Shown: one piece after another, positions 27,212 to 39,010 of the stretch | Layout of the letters: each line of letters begins with the position of its first letter | How positions within the stretch are numbered: position 1 is the first letter of the stretch | From: Monarcha castaneiventris obscurior | Lineage: Eukaryota; Chordata; Aves; Passeriformes; Monarchidae | DNA length: 64,000 bases | Reading direction: 5' to 3' | Assembly: GCA_026261815.1 (NCBI GenBank) | Contig: JAMPIT010000230.1 | Span: 2,861,501-2,925,500 of the forward strand | The notes under the pieces: model-generated | Seen by the model: the letters and a program-made list of their open reading frames with translations, nothing else | Database searches by the model: none | Told to the model about the DNA's origin: nothing | Made by a program: the position numbers and the translations under genes

Positions 27212-30200
27212 CTGCTGTGCTTTGCATCTGAGACTCCTTCAGGGCTGTTTCCTTGTTCACACAAGAGACCTGCGAGCTCTCAAAATGGGGAGGGGGGTGG
27301 AAATCACTAAAAGGTAAAAGGAAAGAAGAAATCTGCATGTTGCACTGCATGGCCATACTAGGGAGCTACTAACACCTGAGTCACCCATTCAGGACACAAA
27401 ACCCCTGGAAAGCCCACAAAGAACAAGTGCATTAAAGAAACTCAATGATTTTTTTTTTGTTTGCTTGTTTAATTAATACAGCTCTGAATGGCCCAGTCAC
27501 CAGACAGCTTCCCCCCAGTTGTAATGGATCTGATGAGAGGCGAGCCTCAGTCCAGGTGAGAGGTTAACTTTATATTTTTCTCAATTAGACGAAGAAAAGT
27601 CTAAATCGAAAAAGATAAAATTCCAACATAAATCCCCCACGAAGGCTGCTATGAAATAACTCTTTTGTTTAATTATTATGAGTTGGATCGGCAAACACTG
27701 GATCCCGATGGACAGAGAGCAGCTGTTACTATAACAGAAAGACATTCATCTTCCCTTCTCGGGACCCTGAAACCCTATCAACAATGCCTGTAAAACGACT
27801 CTCAGCTCCCCCCTCTCCCAGTTTTTGCCTGTCTTTCATATTCAGACCTATTTTTAGCCAACTTTATTTCGTTGTACCACACTTCAAAGTTGTGCATGTT
27901 AGCTCGTTCGAAATCGTTTCCAAGTACAAAAAGCGTCGGGGACGTCAGCGGGGTGCCTCTGGGGTGCAGGAGGAGGGCACGTCCCTCGCTCAGGGTTTCT
28001 TCTTTCACCAGGGATTCATTGAGAAGGAGCCTACAGACACAGTTACCCAGCCAGATACACTCGCATCTCATTTACCTCTGAGGCTCACGGTTACATTGGA
28101 GGGCTTCTTTTAGCTGCTGCCTAATAAATAGTCAATCTGTACACGATTGCATGCAAAACAAAATTCTGTTATCAATTAAGAAAAAAAAAAGTTCCTCATG
28201 TTTGCTTTTAGCAGCACTAACTCTGTCCCATTAGATGACAACAGAAGCGATGTATCTAGAGAAAGCTTTTTACAGCAATAAAAATTAGCTATAAAAGAAT
28301 TCTACAGTTATCTAAGGCACAATATAAATGTTAAAATACCCTCCAGGAATGGGCACATCCAGCCAATCTCCAGCCAATGTGAGCAGGCAGGGTGTCAGGG
28401 CATCAGGAGACAACAGCCCTGGGGACAGCACATTCAGTGGGTTGGGCTTTTTTTTCCCTTTCCTTTCCTTCTTTTTGGCATCCATCAAAATTCAGGCTGA
28501 ATGACTTTGTGCCACCAAGCTGTACCCACGAGAGGAAACACCCAGTGACAGCAAGTGAGCTCATCAGAAGGCTCCATCAGGCATCGCTGGTCTTTATCCC
28601 ATGCCTAAAGAAGCCAGGAAATTGGGACTGGAGGGCCACTGTGCTGTTTCAAACACTGTGAAAGGTGATTAAAACCTACACGGGAATTTCTTGCTATTCC
28701 TGGGCCCTTCCACAGGGCCCACCTTCATGCTTTCACTTTGCAAAGACGCTCCAGGAGCCTGAGAGAGAGACTAAGGTCTGTCATGACACTGAGGCACTAA
28801 AACAACAACAATCAGATCAAAACATTAATCTCCATGAGTTCTGGGTTGTTGGGGAAATTTTTTTGTTTTTTCTGAGTTTTGCCTTTTTGGGTGAGGAAGT
28901 TGGGTTTGCATTTTGGTTTGGGGTTTTTTTTAAGCATTTTGTCTTTGAAATATTTCAAAGGAAGCCCAGGAGCATGGATAAGACAGCTCAGCAGCAGGGC
29001 ACACCCCATAACAGCATCCCCACCTGAGGTTCCACACAGAGATGGTGAAGCTACGGCTCCAGAATTCTCACCAGAGCTGGGCACTCAATTCCACACTGCA
29101 CCTGCCAGCAGCCAGAGCCAGCATCCCACTAAGGCAGCACCAAGCATCAAAAGCACCATCCTGCTTCAGGTTGTGCTAAGCTTCATCTGCATCCCAGGCT
29201 CCCTACATAAAAAGGAATTTCACAGCCAGGAACTGCTCCAGGTGTGTCAGCACCAGTGCCTACTGCCCACCACAAAAATTCACGTTTTAGGGGCCAAGCA
29301 GGTGAGTGTTTTCCAGCACAACTGCAATAGGTATTTGGAAAAATGCCTTACCCCAGGTGTAAGAATGTGCTTTAACAGAAACTCCTGTAAAACTAAAAGT
29401 GCCTGATAAGCTTTGGGTGCATGTGAAAGCAAAGGATTATGAGTTCAAACTTTTGTGCACCCAGGAGCTGCCCAATAGCTGCCGCTGGGCTGTAACTGGA
29501 TACTCTCGCCACAAAAACCCAAGGACAACTGAATTTCTCAGCCTGCAAATATAGAGGGGAATTAGCATTCTTAACCCATTAATTACTCTCAGGAGCTAAA
29601 GTGGCCATACAAATCCCACTGTTTCAATTACCACACTGAGGGAAAAAAACCCCAAAACATAAAGACTTGGAAAAAGAAGAGAGCAGGGAGCCTGAAGGTC
29701 ACATTGCCATGGCTCTCTTGTCCCAAAAGCCCCAAAAAAACCACCAGGATAACCACAAATGCACTTTGCTGAGCAGTTGCATCCCAAGCCAACTGTATTT
29801 TCCCTCTGCTGAGTACAGGGACTCCTGCAAATCCGTGTGGCAATGCACAGGTCTGAAGCAAAGCCAATGCCTTCCCACATTTGAGCGCCTACAAAGACCA
29901 GTGCCACAGCCTTCTCACAACTTTCCTATTGTAAAGCTCGGCTTGCTGCCTCAGAAAAAGGCCTGAACATCGACTTTGCAAAGCTCAAATGCCCTCTTTT
30001 CCCAGAAGAAGAAAGTATCAGTAGCAAACAAAGCAACTGGAGAGGGGAGTTTGCAGACAGCTCAGCCAAACTGCAGCAACAGCCACCAGCCCCCTCAGAA
30101 GCAATCCAGAGACTGCAAAACACGAGAGCAGTACTAAAAGGGCTTAAAAACCCTGCAATATCCTCATTTTCTGAAATGCTTTTAGAAAGTCACAAAAAGG

Positions 30201-30593
30201 AGACAAGAGTTTTGATTGAACGTTTCTTCACTTCAGACGCACGGTTGCATTCCTCCCTCCCCAGGAATTCAAAGCAGTCTGCAGAGGTAAATTATGTATA
30301 AGCAAAATATTCCTAAAAGCCAAATTTTAGAAGTTGCACACATTACACAAGGCATTTTTAAATAGCTAAATGTCGCAGAAAAGAAGGGTTAGCCACCTAG
30401 ATTGACCATTTGATAGATCAGGCACAAATGGAGCTAACTTTATCCCTCTCATCCACTCAAAGGCTTATCATCTCACACCTTAGAGGAATAAATTAGGAAG
30501 AAGCATTACATTAGCACTACTGCCACCACATAGAACATCGAAAGTTCTGCTCCCATTTAGAAAACAAGTTCTATAATGGGAAAAAGCTTTAAA

Positions 30594-30629
30594 TAAAAAA
30601 AAAAAAAAAGAAAATTTAAAAAAAAAAAG
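30594..30629 (+). repeat. Poly-A-rich tract
   Basis: Two A-runs separated by GAAAATTT. There is no SINE body on either side that I recognise, so I treat it as simple sequence. Confidence 0.8.
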
Positions 30630-32896
30630 GCAGAGGCAGTCCCAGCACCTAAGACCCTACAATGTCAGCTACCATGGAATTTTTACAATGACCACCTTTG
30701 CTGCTGTGGTTTGGGACTCATTCAGCACAGGTCTGGGATTTGGGGCTGGTCTGGAAAGTGCCAGGGACGCACTCATTTCCCCCAGGTTTTGTTTTATTTC
30801 TCTATAAAGCTGACAGCAATACATTCCATTTCCAGCTTTACTGGAGGAGGATTAACTCGCCCCCTCTGCTCCCAGGAGCACCTTTTTCTTGTCCCGTTGT
30901 CACACAAGGGTACATATTAGACATAAAGAGTCCAGTTCAAAATCCACGTCTAAATTTGCATGAGTATCCACTTCAGTGAAAATTAATGGCGCTCAGATTG
31001 TAAAGCACTGCATCTTTTCATGCACGTGCTTTATTATCTTTATTTAAAGAGGAGGCACTCATACACCATACATTACTATGAGACTGAGACAGGAGGAAAA
31101 AAAAACAAAACAAAATGATACCTCTGCTTTAATAAAATTACCAGAAGATTCTATTTTTCCCAGCAAATTTAATTCCAGGTGGACAAAAAGGGATAATGTG
31201 GTGGTCAAAGCACCAACCGTGGACCCAAGAGGATGAGGAGCAATGCGGCCTTGCTCGGCCACTGACTTCCAAGATCTCAGGAAAGTCACTCCCACCAGGG
31301 AATAACTGGTAAACTCCCAGGTGAAACATCCAGAGATACAAGTTTTACTTCTAGAAAACATTTTCAGAGGTTTATTTCAGCTCCTTAATACCCCAAACCC
31401 ATCAATGAGGCAAAAAAGGGTGCTCCAGGCCCAGGCTGCCTCTTGCCCGACAGCCAGGCCTGTGCCCTCCTCCAAACAGAGCTCCCCCAAAGTCCGAAAC
31501 TGAATCTGGGATGAAATGGCACACCAAGGTGGAAATCATGGAATTATTAATGAGAAACAGCTCATTCACATCTTCCTCCAGCTGGGCACAAACAGGCTGC
31601 TCCTACCTCTGTAGTTCTTTTTGCACACCTGTATGCATGAGCTGGCCCCTGCTTGCAGGCAGCCCATCCTAAGGGAAAAAGAACTTTCCAAGACCAAAAA
31701 ATACATCAACCACCCCTAGCAGAGTCACCAGAAGGAAAGAAATTCAAAAATCTCATAAGGTGGACAGAGCACCCTCAGGTTGAAGCCAAATTTTACCCCA
31801 TACCAAAACGTTTCCTCATGCAGATTAACTTTTTAGTACAGGTACAAAAAATTTGGTGTGACCTTGGGTGAGCCCTGCAGGGAGCACTTGCAAACAGTAG
31901 AACTTTCTCCCTCTTGGCCCCTCTGCTCAGTGTTTTTGGGGCAGGGACCTTCTCTCTACACAAACAGCACTTTGCAAAAAGAGGAGCCGTATTTTTCTGA
32001 GGCACCTAAACACCAGTTACAGATTTTTTCTTAAGTAGCATGATGGACCAATGCCACATGCAATAACCTAATCAGAGTAAAAGACTCAAATACTGGCAAA
32101 ATAAGAGGCACTTGTGTGCTGGAGGGAAGCATATTATTATTTTACAGTGTACACTGACAATTGCTGCTCTTAAATTTTAGTTTGAATTGAAGCTATACTG
32201 TAGTAAAGGAGGAAGATGACAGAGAGAAAAAAACATGAAATTGGTGAAAAAGACCAAGAGTTATATTCAAATCTAAGCATAAAATGTGCTGGGTCTGCAG
32301 AACACAGAGAGAGTGTTTCATCTTTAATTTACTTCTTTGCCCCTCTGACTTCAGTGGCTCCAAGAAACCTTACAAAGAAGATTGCGGGGGAATGATGTAT
32401 ATTTTTCTAATATACCTTAAAGGAACAAATGGCTAATGAGATACAAAATTATTTCAGAATGAAGTAATAATGAAGAGAAGAGATTAGACATTAGTTGATC
32501 CTCAATGGTTAACGGAGGGGAAAGGGAAGGGGAAGAGTAGAGCTAATACTGGTGAATACTTCGGCCACAAACACCTCTCTTAAACACATCCAATTTCACT
32601 GATGTGAAAATCTCCACATGAAGGAACAGGCGAAAAAGAGCTTGAGTGGGAACAGGGTGCAGAATGCCAAGTGCTACACTGAATAATTCAGATCCAGGCA
32701 GTGCTATTGGCCAGGCAGGAAAATCACACTCCCCTGCTAGTTTTAAAATCAAAGGCCAAGGAGGAATAAAAGAGAAAGACAACACCTCTTTAAAGCAGAG
32801 ATTACACTCTGCAGTTCCCATTTCCCAACTTCCCACAACGTTTTGTTGCAGGCAGAGCGCTGGAGCCCGGGTGCTGCGGTGGTGCCGAGGCACAGC

Positions 32897-33438
32897 ACCT
32901 CGCTGCCCACCTCTCTGCCCACCTCACTGCCCGCCTCTCTGCCCACCTCTCTGCCCACCTCGCTGCCCACCTCCCTGCCCACCTCACTGCCCGCCTCTCT
33001 GCCAACCTCTCTGCCCACCTCCCTGCCCACCTCCCTGCCCTCCTCTCTGCCCACCTCCCTGCCCTCCTCGCTGCCCACCTCACTGCCCACCTCACTGCCC
33101 GCCTCTCTGCCCACCTCACTGCCCACCTCTCTGCCCACCTCTCTGCCCAGCTCACTGCCCGCCTCTCTGCCCACCTCACTGCCCACCTCTCTGCCCGCCT
33201 CACTGCCCGCCTCTCTGCCCACCTCACTGCCCACCTCTCTGCCCACATCTCTGCCCACCTCTCTGCCCACCTCACTGCCCACCTCACTGCCCACATCACT
33301 GCCCTCCTCTCTGCCCACCTCACTGCCCACCTCACTGCCCACCTCTCTGCCCACCTCACTGCTCACCTCCCTGCCCACCTCTCTGCCCACCTCTCTGCCC
33401 ACCTCTCTGCCCACCTCTCTGCCCACCTCTCTGCCCGC
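32897..33438 (-). repeat. 12-bp minisatellite, about 45 copies, matching the Jeffreys 33.15 core
   Basis: The plus-strand unit is CTGCCCACCTCT, repeated without length change for about 540 bases. Substitutions are mostly at unit position 7 (A, G or T) and at positions 11-12 (CT, CA, CC, CG). The complement is AGAGGTGGGCAG, identical to the first 12 bases of the 16-base human minisatellite 33.15 repeat AGAGGTGGGCAGGTGG used in multilocus DNA fingerprinting (recalled, not searched). Because 12 is divisible by 3, several frames on both strands stay open and give SLPT, PPLC, VGRE or RWAE repeats. These are not proteins with any supporting start, splice site or flank. It lies in the presumed intron, about 5 kb downstream of exon 1. 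Confidence 0.97.
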
Positions 33439-33444
33439 AGCTGA

Positions 33445-36400
33445 CCGAGGCACCTGGGAAGCTCGGCTGCCTGCCCTGGTGACACTGCTCCTCCAGCCCA
33501 GCAGCAAGAAAATGCCAACTCTGCAGCAGGCACCCACCGACCCTGACTTCCCAAGCTGCCTCCACAAGACTGTCAGTGCACTTCTCCAGTTGCCAAAGCC
33601 GAGGGCAAGACCCCATGGTGGGGTCTAGATCACCACTTAAGTCAAGGTAGGTTCTCTCCCCTACCTGCACCCTTCCCAAATTACAGCCACACTTCTGCAG
33701 TGCCAGCTGACAGGGCTGGACACACAGATTCCCAGGCAAGGGATGGGAGGCTCCGTAAGGAGAGGCCATGCCTGGCACTGGGTGTGGTGCTCCCTGCAGG
33801 AGGGGCATCCAGGGTCTCTCCTTGCCTGGGCCCTGCATAGCCAGAAGCAGGGGGTTATCAAGTCACTTTCACACCTGTTAGACCACTGTCCTGGCTGCGT
33901 CTGATAGAAAGGTGTTGCATTTCATGGGGCTTGAAAGATCCTGTGCTCCTAAAATCCCATTTAATTCTGACTATTCCAGTGTAGCGCCACAAGGTCAACT
34001 ACTTTTAACGCTAAATTTTAGAAATTCTTCTAAAAGCAGGTCCTGAAACATGACAACCAAAACACCTTCTGCTACAAGGCCCCAAATATGGAGTAACTTT
34101 GACTTCTGTTTATTCTACTTTAAAGGTGTCCCAGCTTTCTAGGAACAGGCACATTTTCCTTTGGGCAGAGCACACAAACACATCTCTGACAGGTGCCCAG
34201 TCTCAAAAACTCTCTGCCACCCACCTCCTTCACTGTTGATAAATAAACATCCCTTGGTTCCTTCTGCACCTGCAGGAGGATCCACCCCCTGGACAGGCAC
34301 GATGCAAATCACAGCAGCAGGATTCCCATCATCCCATTACCAACATTTCAAAAGATGCCCTCTTCCATCTCAACCTGTGCACTGCTCTTGCTGCCCAGAA
34401 CTGGAGAAGCCAGGGAGCCCTCCTAGGCTGATCTGCAATGCAAGGAGTGCGTGCTTGGGGAAGGGGGAAAATGGTGGGAGGGAGAGAGGAGAACAAAAAC
34501 AACAACAAAACAGAAAAGAAAAAAAAAAAAAAGGGGGAGGAAGGAAAAAACAGTGAGGCTGGCCTGCTTCTTTCTTCTCTACCATCTATTCAGTGTCAGC
34601 AGGGGAGGTCCACAACTGTTGCGTCACATGGAGCACAAAAAAACCTGACAAGCGTGTTTTAGCTGATGGAGAGCAGAGTGGACAGGAGGCTGGTGACAGC
34701 TCGAACGCGGGGAGTGCGAGCCCTCCGCTTTAATTGGCTGCTTCTTCCTATCGCATCCAGCGAGCAGGAGCCTCACAGCCTGCACGGGCTGCCCAAAGGC
34801 ACCAGCCATGGCAGAAATTTCAGCGTGTAAATACTTTAGTTAACTCCCCAGGCTCAGGTTAGACCCTCGCTCTGGTCCAGGGATATGGGATTTTTAACGC
34901 TGCTTGGTCCACAGAAACCAAAGGGAAGATGCAGGAGATGCTTCGAAATGGAGAGTGGGGAGAAAGGGGGAGTTAAACCACAGGTTGTGCAGGACCTGGA
35001 GAGGTGTTTATAAATAATGCCACTAAAAATAATACACTGATCACTGGCGTCTCCAACACAGCATTTTCTTCTCCACAGAACTCTGACAGTGGTTATCTCG
35101 GTGGTATAATTATCTAGACTTGATAGCAGATTAAAAAAATATATATATCCTAAACACCTGTTCAAGAGTTTTGCGTTTTTAAAGGCCATTGCCATTAACC
35201 TTGGGCCACGCACTTCATTGTGTTTAATTAGCAAGCTAATGAAGCCAGTTTTATTCTCTTTCTCAAGCACAAGAGGATAAATACAAGACAGTGAAAGAGG
35301 AGACCAGATCCATTTGCTGCACAGTTCATTGCTGCATGGCATTACTTAAACTTGCACTGAAATAAAAGTAATGCAATGGCTCGGAAAACACATTAGCCAT
35401 GCATTCGGCAAGACAAATCCTTTTACACCTTCTGTATTTTCTCAAGCTCATCGATTAAAACGATTACTGAACATTTGGGCTGCAGAGAATTTGCAAACAA
35501 AGGGCTAAAAATGAACATAATGTTTTCCTCAATGAATCCTCAGTATTCCAAAAAATTAAACATAACAGATTTTATTATTTTTTTTAAAGAACAGCAGCCC
35601 GTGCTTGCTTTGTTACAGCCAGCCAAGGTAGCGATGAGAAGCATCAACAATGGAGGTCAAGCGATTTTCAAAAAGCCCACCACTTTCACAGAGCCCTGAC
35701 ATGTTCACACACAAAAGACATACTTTGAGCAAAGCCCAGTGCTCTGACTCCCAGCAACACATTCCAACTTTGGGTATCTGAGCTTGTTTTTATCTTTTTT
35801 TTTTTTTTTTTTTTACTGAACAGCTTTAGGAAAAGCTGGACAATGAAGATCACGTTGATAAATACTCATAAACATCACAAGAAAGGCAGAAAGGCTTTAA
35901 AAGAGAGGCAGGGATTTACAGAATGGCTAATGCACTGATTTAGTGATCCAAGAGGACCTTTCCAAATAAACAGAATTATATTCATTTTCTGGGGTTTCTT
36001 TATTGTATTTTCAGGGGGTGAGGAAAAAGTCAGCATAGGTATGCCCTGTCAGATTATCTTTTTCATAACATGATACATTTAAGAAGCTTTCAGAATGCTG
36101 CTTTTTTTTTTTTTTTTTAAGAAATTGCTTTTTTTTCTCCAACTTAGATTTCAGTCACTCTGTGCACAGAGCCACAGGATCAGGTTAAATACCAAAAACC
36201 AAACCAAACAAAAAACCCAACGCCATACCCAAAACAAAACCAAAAAAATCCGGAAGCCATCCCTTTTATTGAATCACCAGAGATAAAAGGATTCCAAGAT
36301 ATATGGAAAGAAAATACATTGACCATAAATCTCCTTTATGCACATAATAGAATTTTCCAGCCAGGAGAGCTGTTGTGATGATAGCAACGCCGAGCACCAG

Positions 36401-36745
36401 GAATGCTGCTGGCACACACACCCCCCATCCCCCGCCTGCTCCTTCCAAAATACCTGCTCTCCTCAGCACTGCTATGTAAATACAATCCCGCACAACCCCC
36501 TTCCCAACACATGGAAACAAAGCTGCGTACAAGTGTCCCAGCCATCATATAAAAAAGCCCGAGCTGGCTTGGCTCACTAAGACATTAATTTTTATTTTTT
36601 TTTTTTTAAATAATTTTTATTGTCCGCTCCCTTTTATTGCCACTCGCGCACACTTTCGGTGTGACTTAAAAAATAATGAAGCGCTGGCACCGCCGGTAAT
36701 GGCAGAGGCAGGCGGTGGCAGCGCATATTTAATGGGCACTCGGAA
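33445..36745. other. Non-coding stretch between the minisatellite and the CpG island
   Basis: It contains a purine-rich patch at 34.45-34.55 kb, AT-rich blocks at 35.1-35.6 kb, and T-runs of about 20 at 35796, 18 at 36102 and 15 at 36594. A hydrophobic open frame on the minus strand at 36532-36266 has no donor or acceptor context or homolog that I recognise. Confidence 0.5.
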
Positions 36746-37207
36746 CAAAGGAAGCCCGGCTGCAGGAGCGCCCCGGGGCCGGCTCCGCGCCCGCTCCCCC
36801 CGCTCCGCGCCGGGCAGCTCCTTCCCGGGGCCGGGGGACGCGGACACGCGGGGAAACCCCCCCTGGCCCCCAGCCCTTCAATGGAGCCGCGGTGGCAAAG
36901 CCGCGGGGAGCTCCCCGGCTGCCCATCGCCGAGCGGGCACGGCTGCAGCATCGCTGCCTCCGGCACCCTGCCCCCGGGAGCCCCCGGCCACAAACAGCCC
37001 CCCCTCGGCCCCGTCCCCCTCCCGCGGCCCCCCAGCCCCCGGCTGGGAGATGGAGGGAGCGTAACAAGTCACTGCCCAGCGCCGGGGCGGGGGGCTCAGC
37101 CCCGGGGGGGTCGTGGTGACCACGAAAAAAGGGGGGGGGGACAAAATTGCTGCCGCACCGGCTTCTCCTGAGGAAAACGCAGCGATAATAAAAAAGGAAT
37201 AGGGAAA

Positions 37208-37210
37208 ATA

Positions 37211-37262
<52 letters not shown>

Positions 37263-37265
37263 CAA
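37208..37265 (+). repeat. (AAT)n microsatellite
   Basis: About 15 uninterrupted TAA/AAT units, flanked by AATAGTAAT at the left and AACAACAAC at the right. It is inside the CpG island, about 1.1 kb into the presumed intron. A shorter, interrupted relative (AATAATAATAACAATAATAG) is at 38136-38167. Confidence 0.97.
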
Positions 37266-38337
37266 CATAAACAGAAATTAAAACAAGGAGGGAAAGTGGG
37301 GAGCGCGGGGATTTCCTGCGTGCCCGCGTTTTCAGTGCTGGGAGCAGCACAGGGGTCTGAGCCCTCCCGCCCACCCCCCGAGGCTTGCGGGACGGGGCAC
37401 CCTATGGAGACCCCTCCCCGCCTCCCAAAGCGCTGCCCGGGTGCCCCCTCCAAGCCCCCCGGCCGTGCCCGGGCTTTGGGAGAACTTCCACCCGCGTCCC
37501 TCAGCACGACGCGCACCCCGCAGGTTGGAGATGAAGTTAGGGGGCCAGCCCATGCCCGTAAAATAATTGGGATGAAGAAGACGCAAAATAAACACTCTCC
37601 TCCGCCGCAGAAGCTTCCTCCGGAGGGATGCTCCCCAGGCACCCCCCGCCGCACACACCCCCTTTTTCCCAACTTTCTCCCGGCTCCCCGCGGAGCCAAG
37701 CAGCCCCAATAGGCTCGTTCCGTGCTCACCCCTAGGGGACCGCGGCGCCCCGGGGGGCTGATGGGGAACCGGGGGGTCCCTTCGGGGCGGAGGCGGGGTC
37801 CCCCACACCCCCCCAGGTTACACAACCCCAGCCCGGCAGGAGCAGAGCGCACACATGGCCACTACCTGAGAGACCCCGCACCATTCCGGAGAGACTCCCA
37901 GGTCTCCTCCCGCTGCTCCCAACTTCTCCCACCTCTGCAACCTCCTCGGCTTCTCCCCCACGCCCCCGCCCAGAAGTAAATGCCCATTTTTGCAAAGTTT
38001 CCTCGAGATCGCGCCGTGTTTACATTGCCATGAATTCCCACAGGCTGCCTGGAGGGAACAAAAAGCAGCACGGGAAGGCTCGTCCTGCGAGCAGGGAGAA
38101 AACGGAGGGGGAGGGCGAGGGAGTGAAAAGAAAATGAAAATAATAATAACAATAATAGTAATAATAAAGGAAACTAAGCCGATGCAGCGGTGGGGGGATT
38201 CCCCAGCTCGGGCGCTCTGCTCTGCTTCCGAGGGTGCTGGAGGGTGGCTGCAAATAACCGCACGGCCCATTCAATTCTGCATTTGGAGACGCGACCGAGA
38301 GCCGGAGCGGGAGGTAAACACGCCGAAAGGCTCTTAC

Positions 38338-38389
38338 CTGCACAGAAAGTTCCCCAGAGCACAGCGAAAGTCAGCCACGAAGCAAACAT
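38338..38389 (-). CDS. ACVR2B: First coding exon of a secreted or membrane protein, probably activin receptor type-2B (signal peptide exon, partial gene)
   Basis: Seen: reading leftward, ATG at 38389 opens MFASWLTFAVLWGTFCA plus the first base of a Gly codon. It ends at CAG|GTAAGAG, a near-perfect donor (GT at 38337-38336), giving a 52-nt coding part and a phase-1 intron. The in-frame codons before the ATG are TAA AGG ACT, so the reading frame starts here, and position -3 is A. The peptide is a short hydrophobic signal sequence with a small-residue end (C-A-G). Known: type-2 activin receptors are single-pass Ser/Thr kinases binding activins, GDF8/11 and BMPs. As I recall them, vertebrate ACVR2B signal peptides share M-x-A-x-W, A-x-L and an A-G end at the same spacing; the mammalian one also has L-W-G-x-x-C-A-G. 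Inference: ACVR2B exon 1. No kinase or ectodomain exon was recognised in the window, so another signal-peptide protein remains possible. Confidence 0.65.
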
Positions 38390-38763
38390 AGTCCTTTACT
38401 TTTTTTTTTTTCCTCGCGTGCACCTCTATCCCCCAGGGAAACAAAAATAAAAATAAGAAGATCGAGCGCGTGAAAAGAGGGGGGAGAAGCGCGGCTCTGC
38501 CCTCCCTCTCGCTCTCAAAAAGAAAAAAAGAAGAAAAAAATCCTGGGGGCAGGGGGTGGGAAAAAAGAAAAAAAAAAAAACCAAAACGAACACAAGAAAA
38601 TCGGATTTAATTCCTTCGCAGTGGCAAAATTTATCCAGTGGAGACGAACAGACCCGGACGGTTCGACCTGCTCCTGCCCGGCCCCACCGTTCGCTCCCAG
38701 CTTTCCAAGAGTTTCTTTCCCTGGGCTTTTGTGCTGGGAGCGCGGCGTGCACCACACACCGAC

Positions 38764-38826
38764 TCCCCCTCCTCCTCCTCCTCCTCCTCCTCTTCCCCTT
38801 CCCCCTCCTCCTCCTCCTCCTCCTCC
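38764..38826 (+). repeat. (CTC)n polypyrimidine tract in the leader/promoter
   Basis: About 60 bases built of CTC/CCT triplets with one TTCCCCTTCCCC interruption. On the transcribed (minus) orientation this is a GGA/GAG purine tract. A second, similar tract is at 38970-39007. Confidence 0.95.
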
Positions 38827-38961
38827 CAACCCAGCCCCTCCGGCTCCCCCAGCAGCGAGGGGCGAGCGCACACGCACACGCCCCCCCCCCGGTTCCCGCG
38901 CAGTGCCCGCGCAGCCGCGCGCAGGTTGCGCTCCCCCCCTTCCTCCGCACACACGCGCGCA

Positions 38962-39010
38962 TCCCCCCCTTCCTCCTCCTCCTCCTCCTTCCTCCTCCTC
39001 CTCCCCTTCC
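38962..39010 (+). repeat. Second C/T-rich (CTC)n tract
   Basis: CCCCCCTT followed by CCT/CTC triplets interrupted by TT, about 130 bases from the first tract. The matching opposite tract (GAG)n is at 39166-39186, so transcripts from upstream of 39.19 kb would carry complementary purine and pyrimidine tracts. Confidence 0.92.

Larger units (their letters stand above)
22535..32890. other. Long non-coding stretch with no recognised gene or transposon
   Basis: Ten kilobases of AT-leaning unique-looking sequence, with simple T/A runs at 25.38, 26.43-26.47, 27.45 and 30.6 kb. It contains a CTCF-like motif at 24569-24582, a 19-bp triplicate at 27155-27211, and an AT-rich block at 27.55-27.75 kb that looks constrained in composition. 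No splice-bounded coding exon was recognised on the minus strand. Confidence 0.5.
1..38337 (-). other. ACVR2B: Presumed first intron (5' part) of the ACVR2B-like gene
   Basis: Everything left of the donor at 38337 is downstream of exon 1 on the minus strand. I looked for the next expected ACVR2B exon, the cysteine-rich activin-binding ectodomain with its CIYYNANWE-type and CWLDDFNC-type motifs in antisense, and recognised none. If the exon call is right, the intron is at least 38 kb here, long for a bird gene. If it is wrong, this may be the intron of another gene or contain unrecognised exons. Confidence 0.45.

Noticed and set aside
32646..33567. Long open frames on both strands (261-278 codons) with SLPT, PPLC, VGRE or RWAE repeats
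   Set aside because: They are translations of the 12-bp minisatellite. A period divisible by 3 keeps many frames open at once, and there is no supporting start, splice site or non-repeat domain.
35796..36119. Poly-T runs as possible antisense SINE or processed pseudogene tails
   Set aside because: No repeat body or exon-joined coding sequence adjoins them, so they are simple sequence.
36266..36532. Minus-strand 88-codon hydrophobic frame that looks like a small membrane protein
   Set aside because: Translation of AT-rich intronic DNA gives such hydrophobic strings often. No exon boundaries or family resemblance.
36729..37852. Minus-strand frames of 179 and 324 codons in the CpG island
   Set aside because: Pro/Gly/Arg-rich with a Tyr or Leu run from the (AAT)n microsatellite, overlapping open frames on the other strand. 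GC-rich DNA has few stops, so this is composition.
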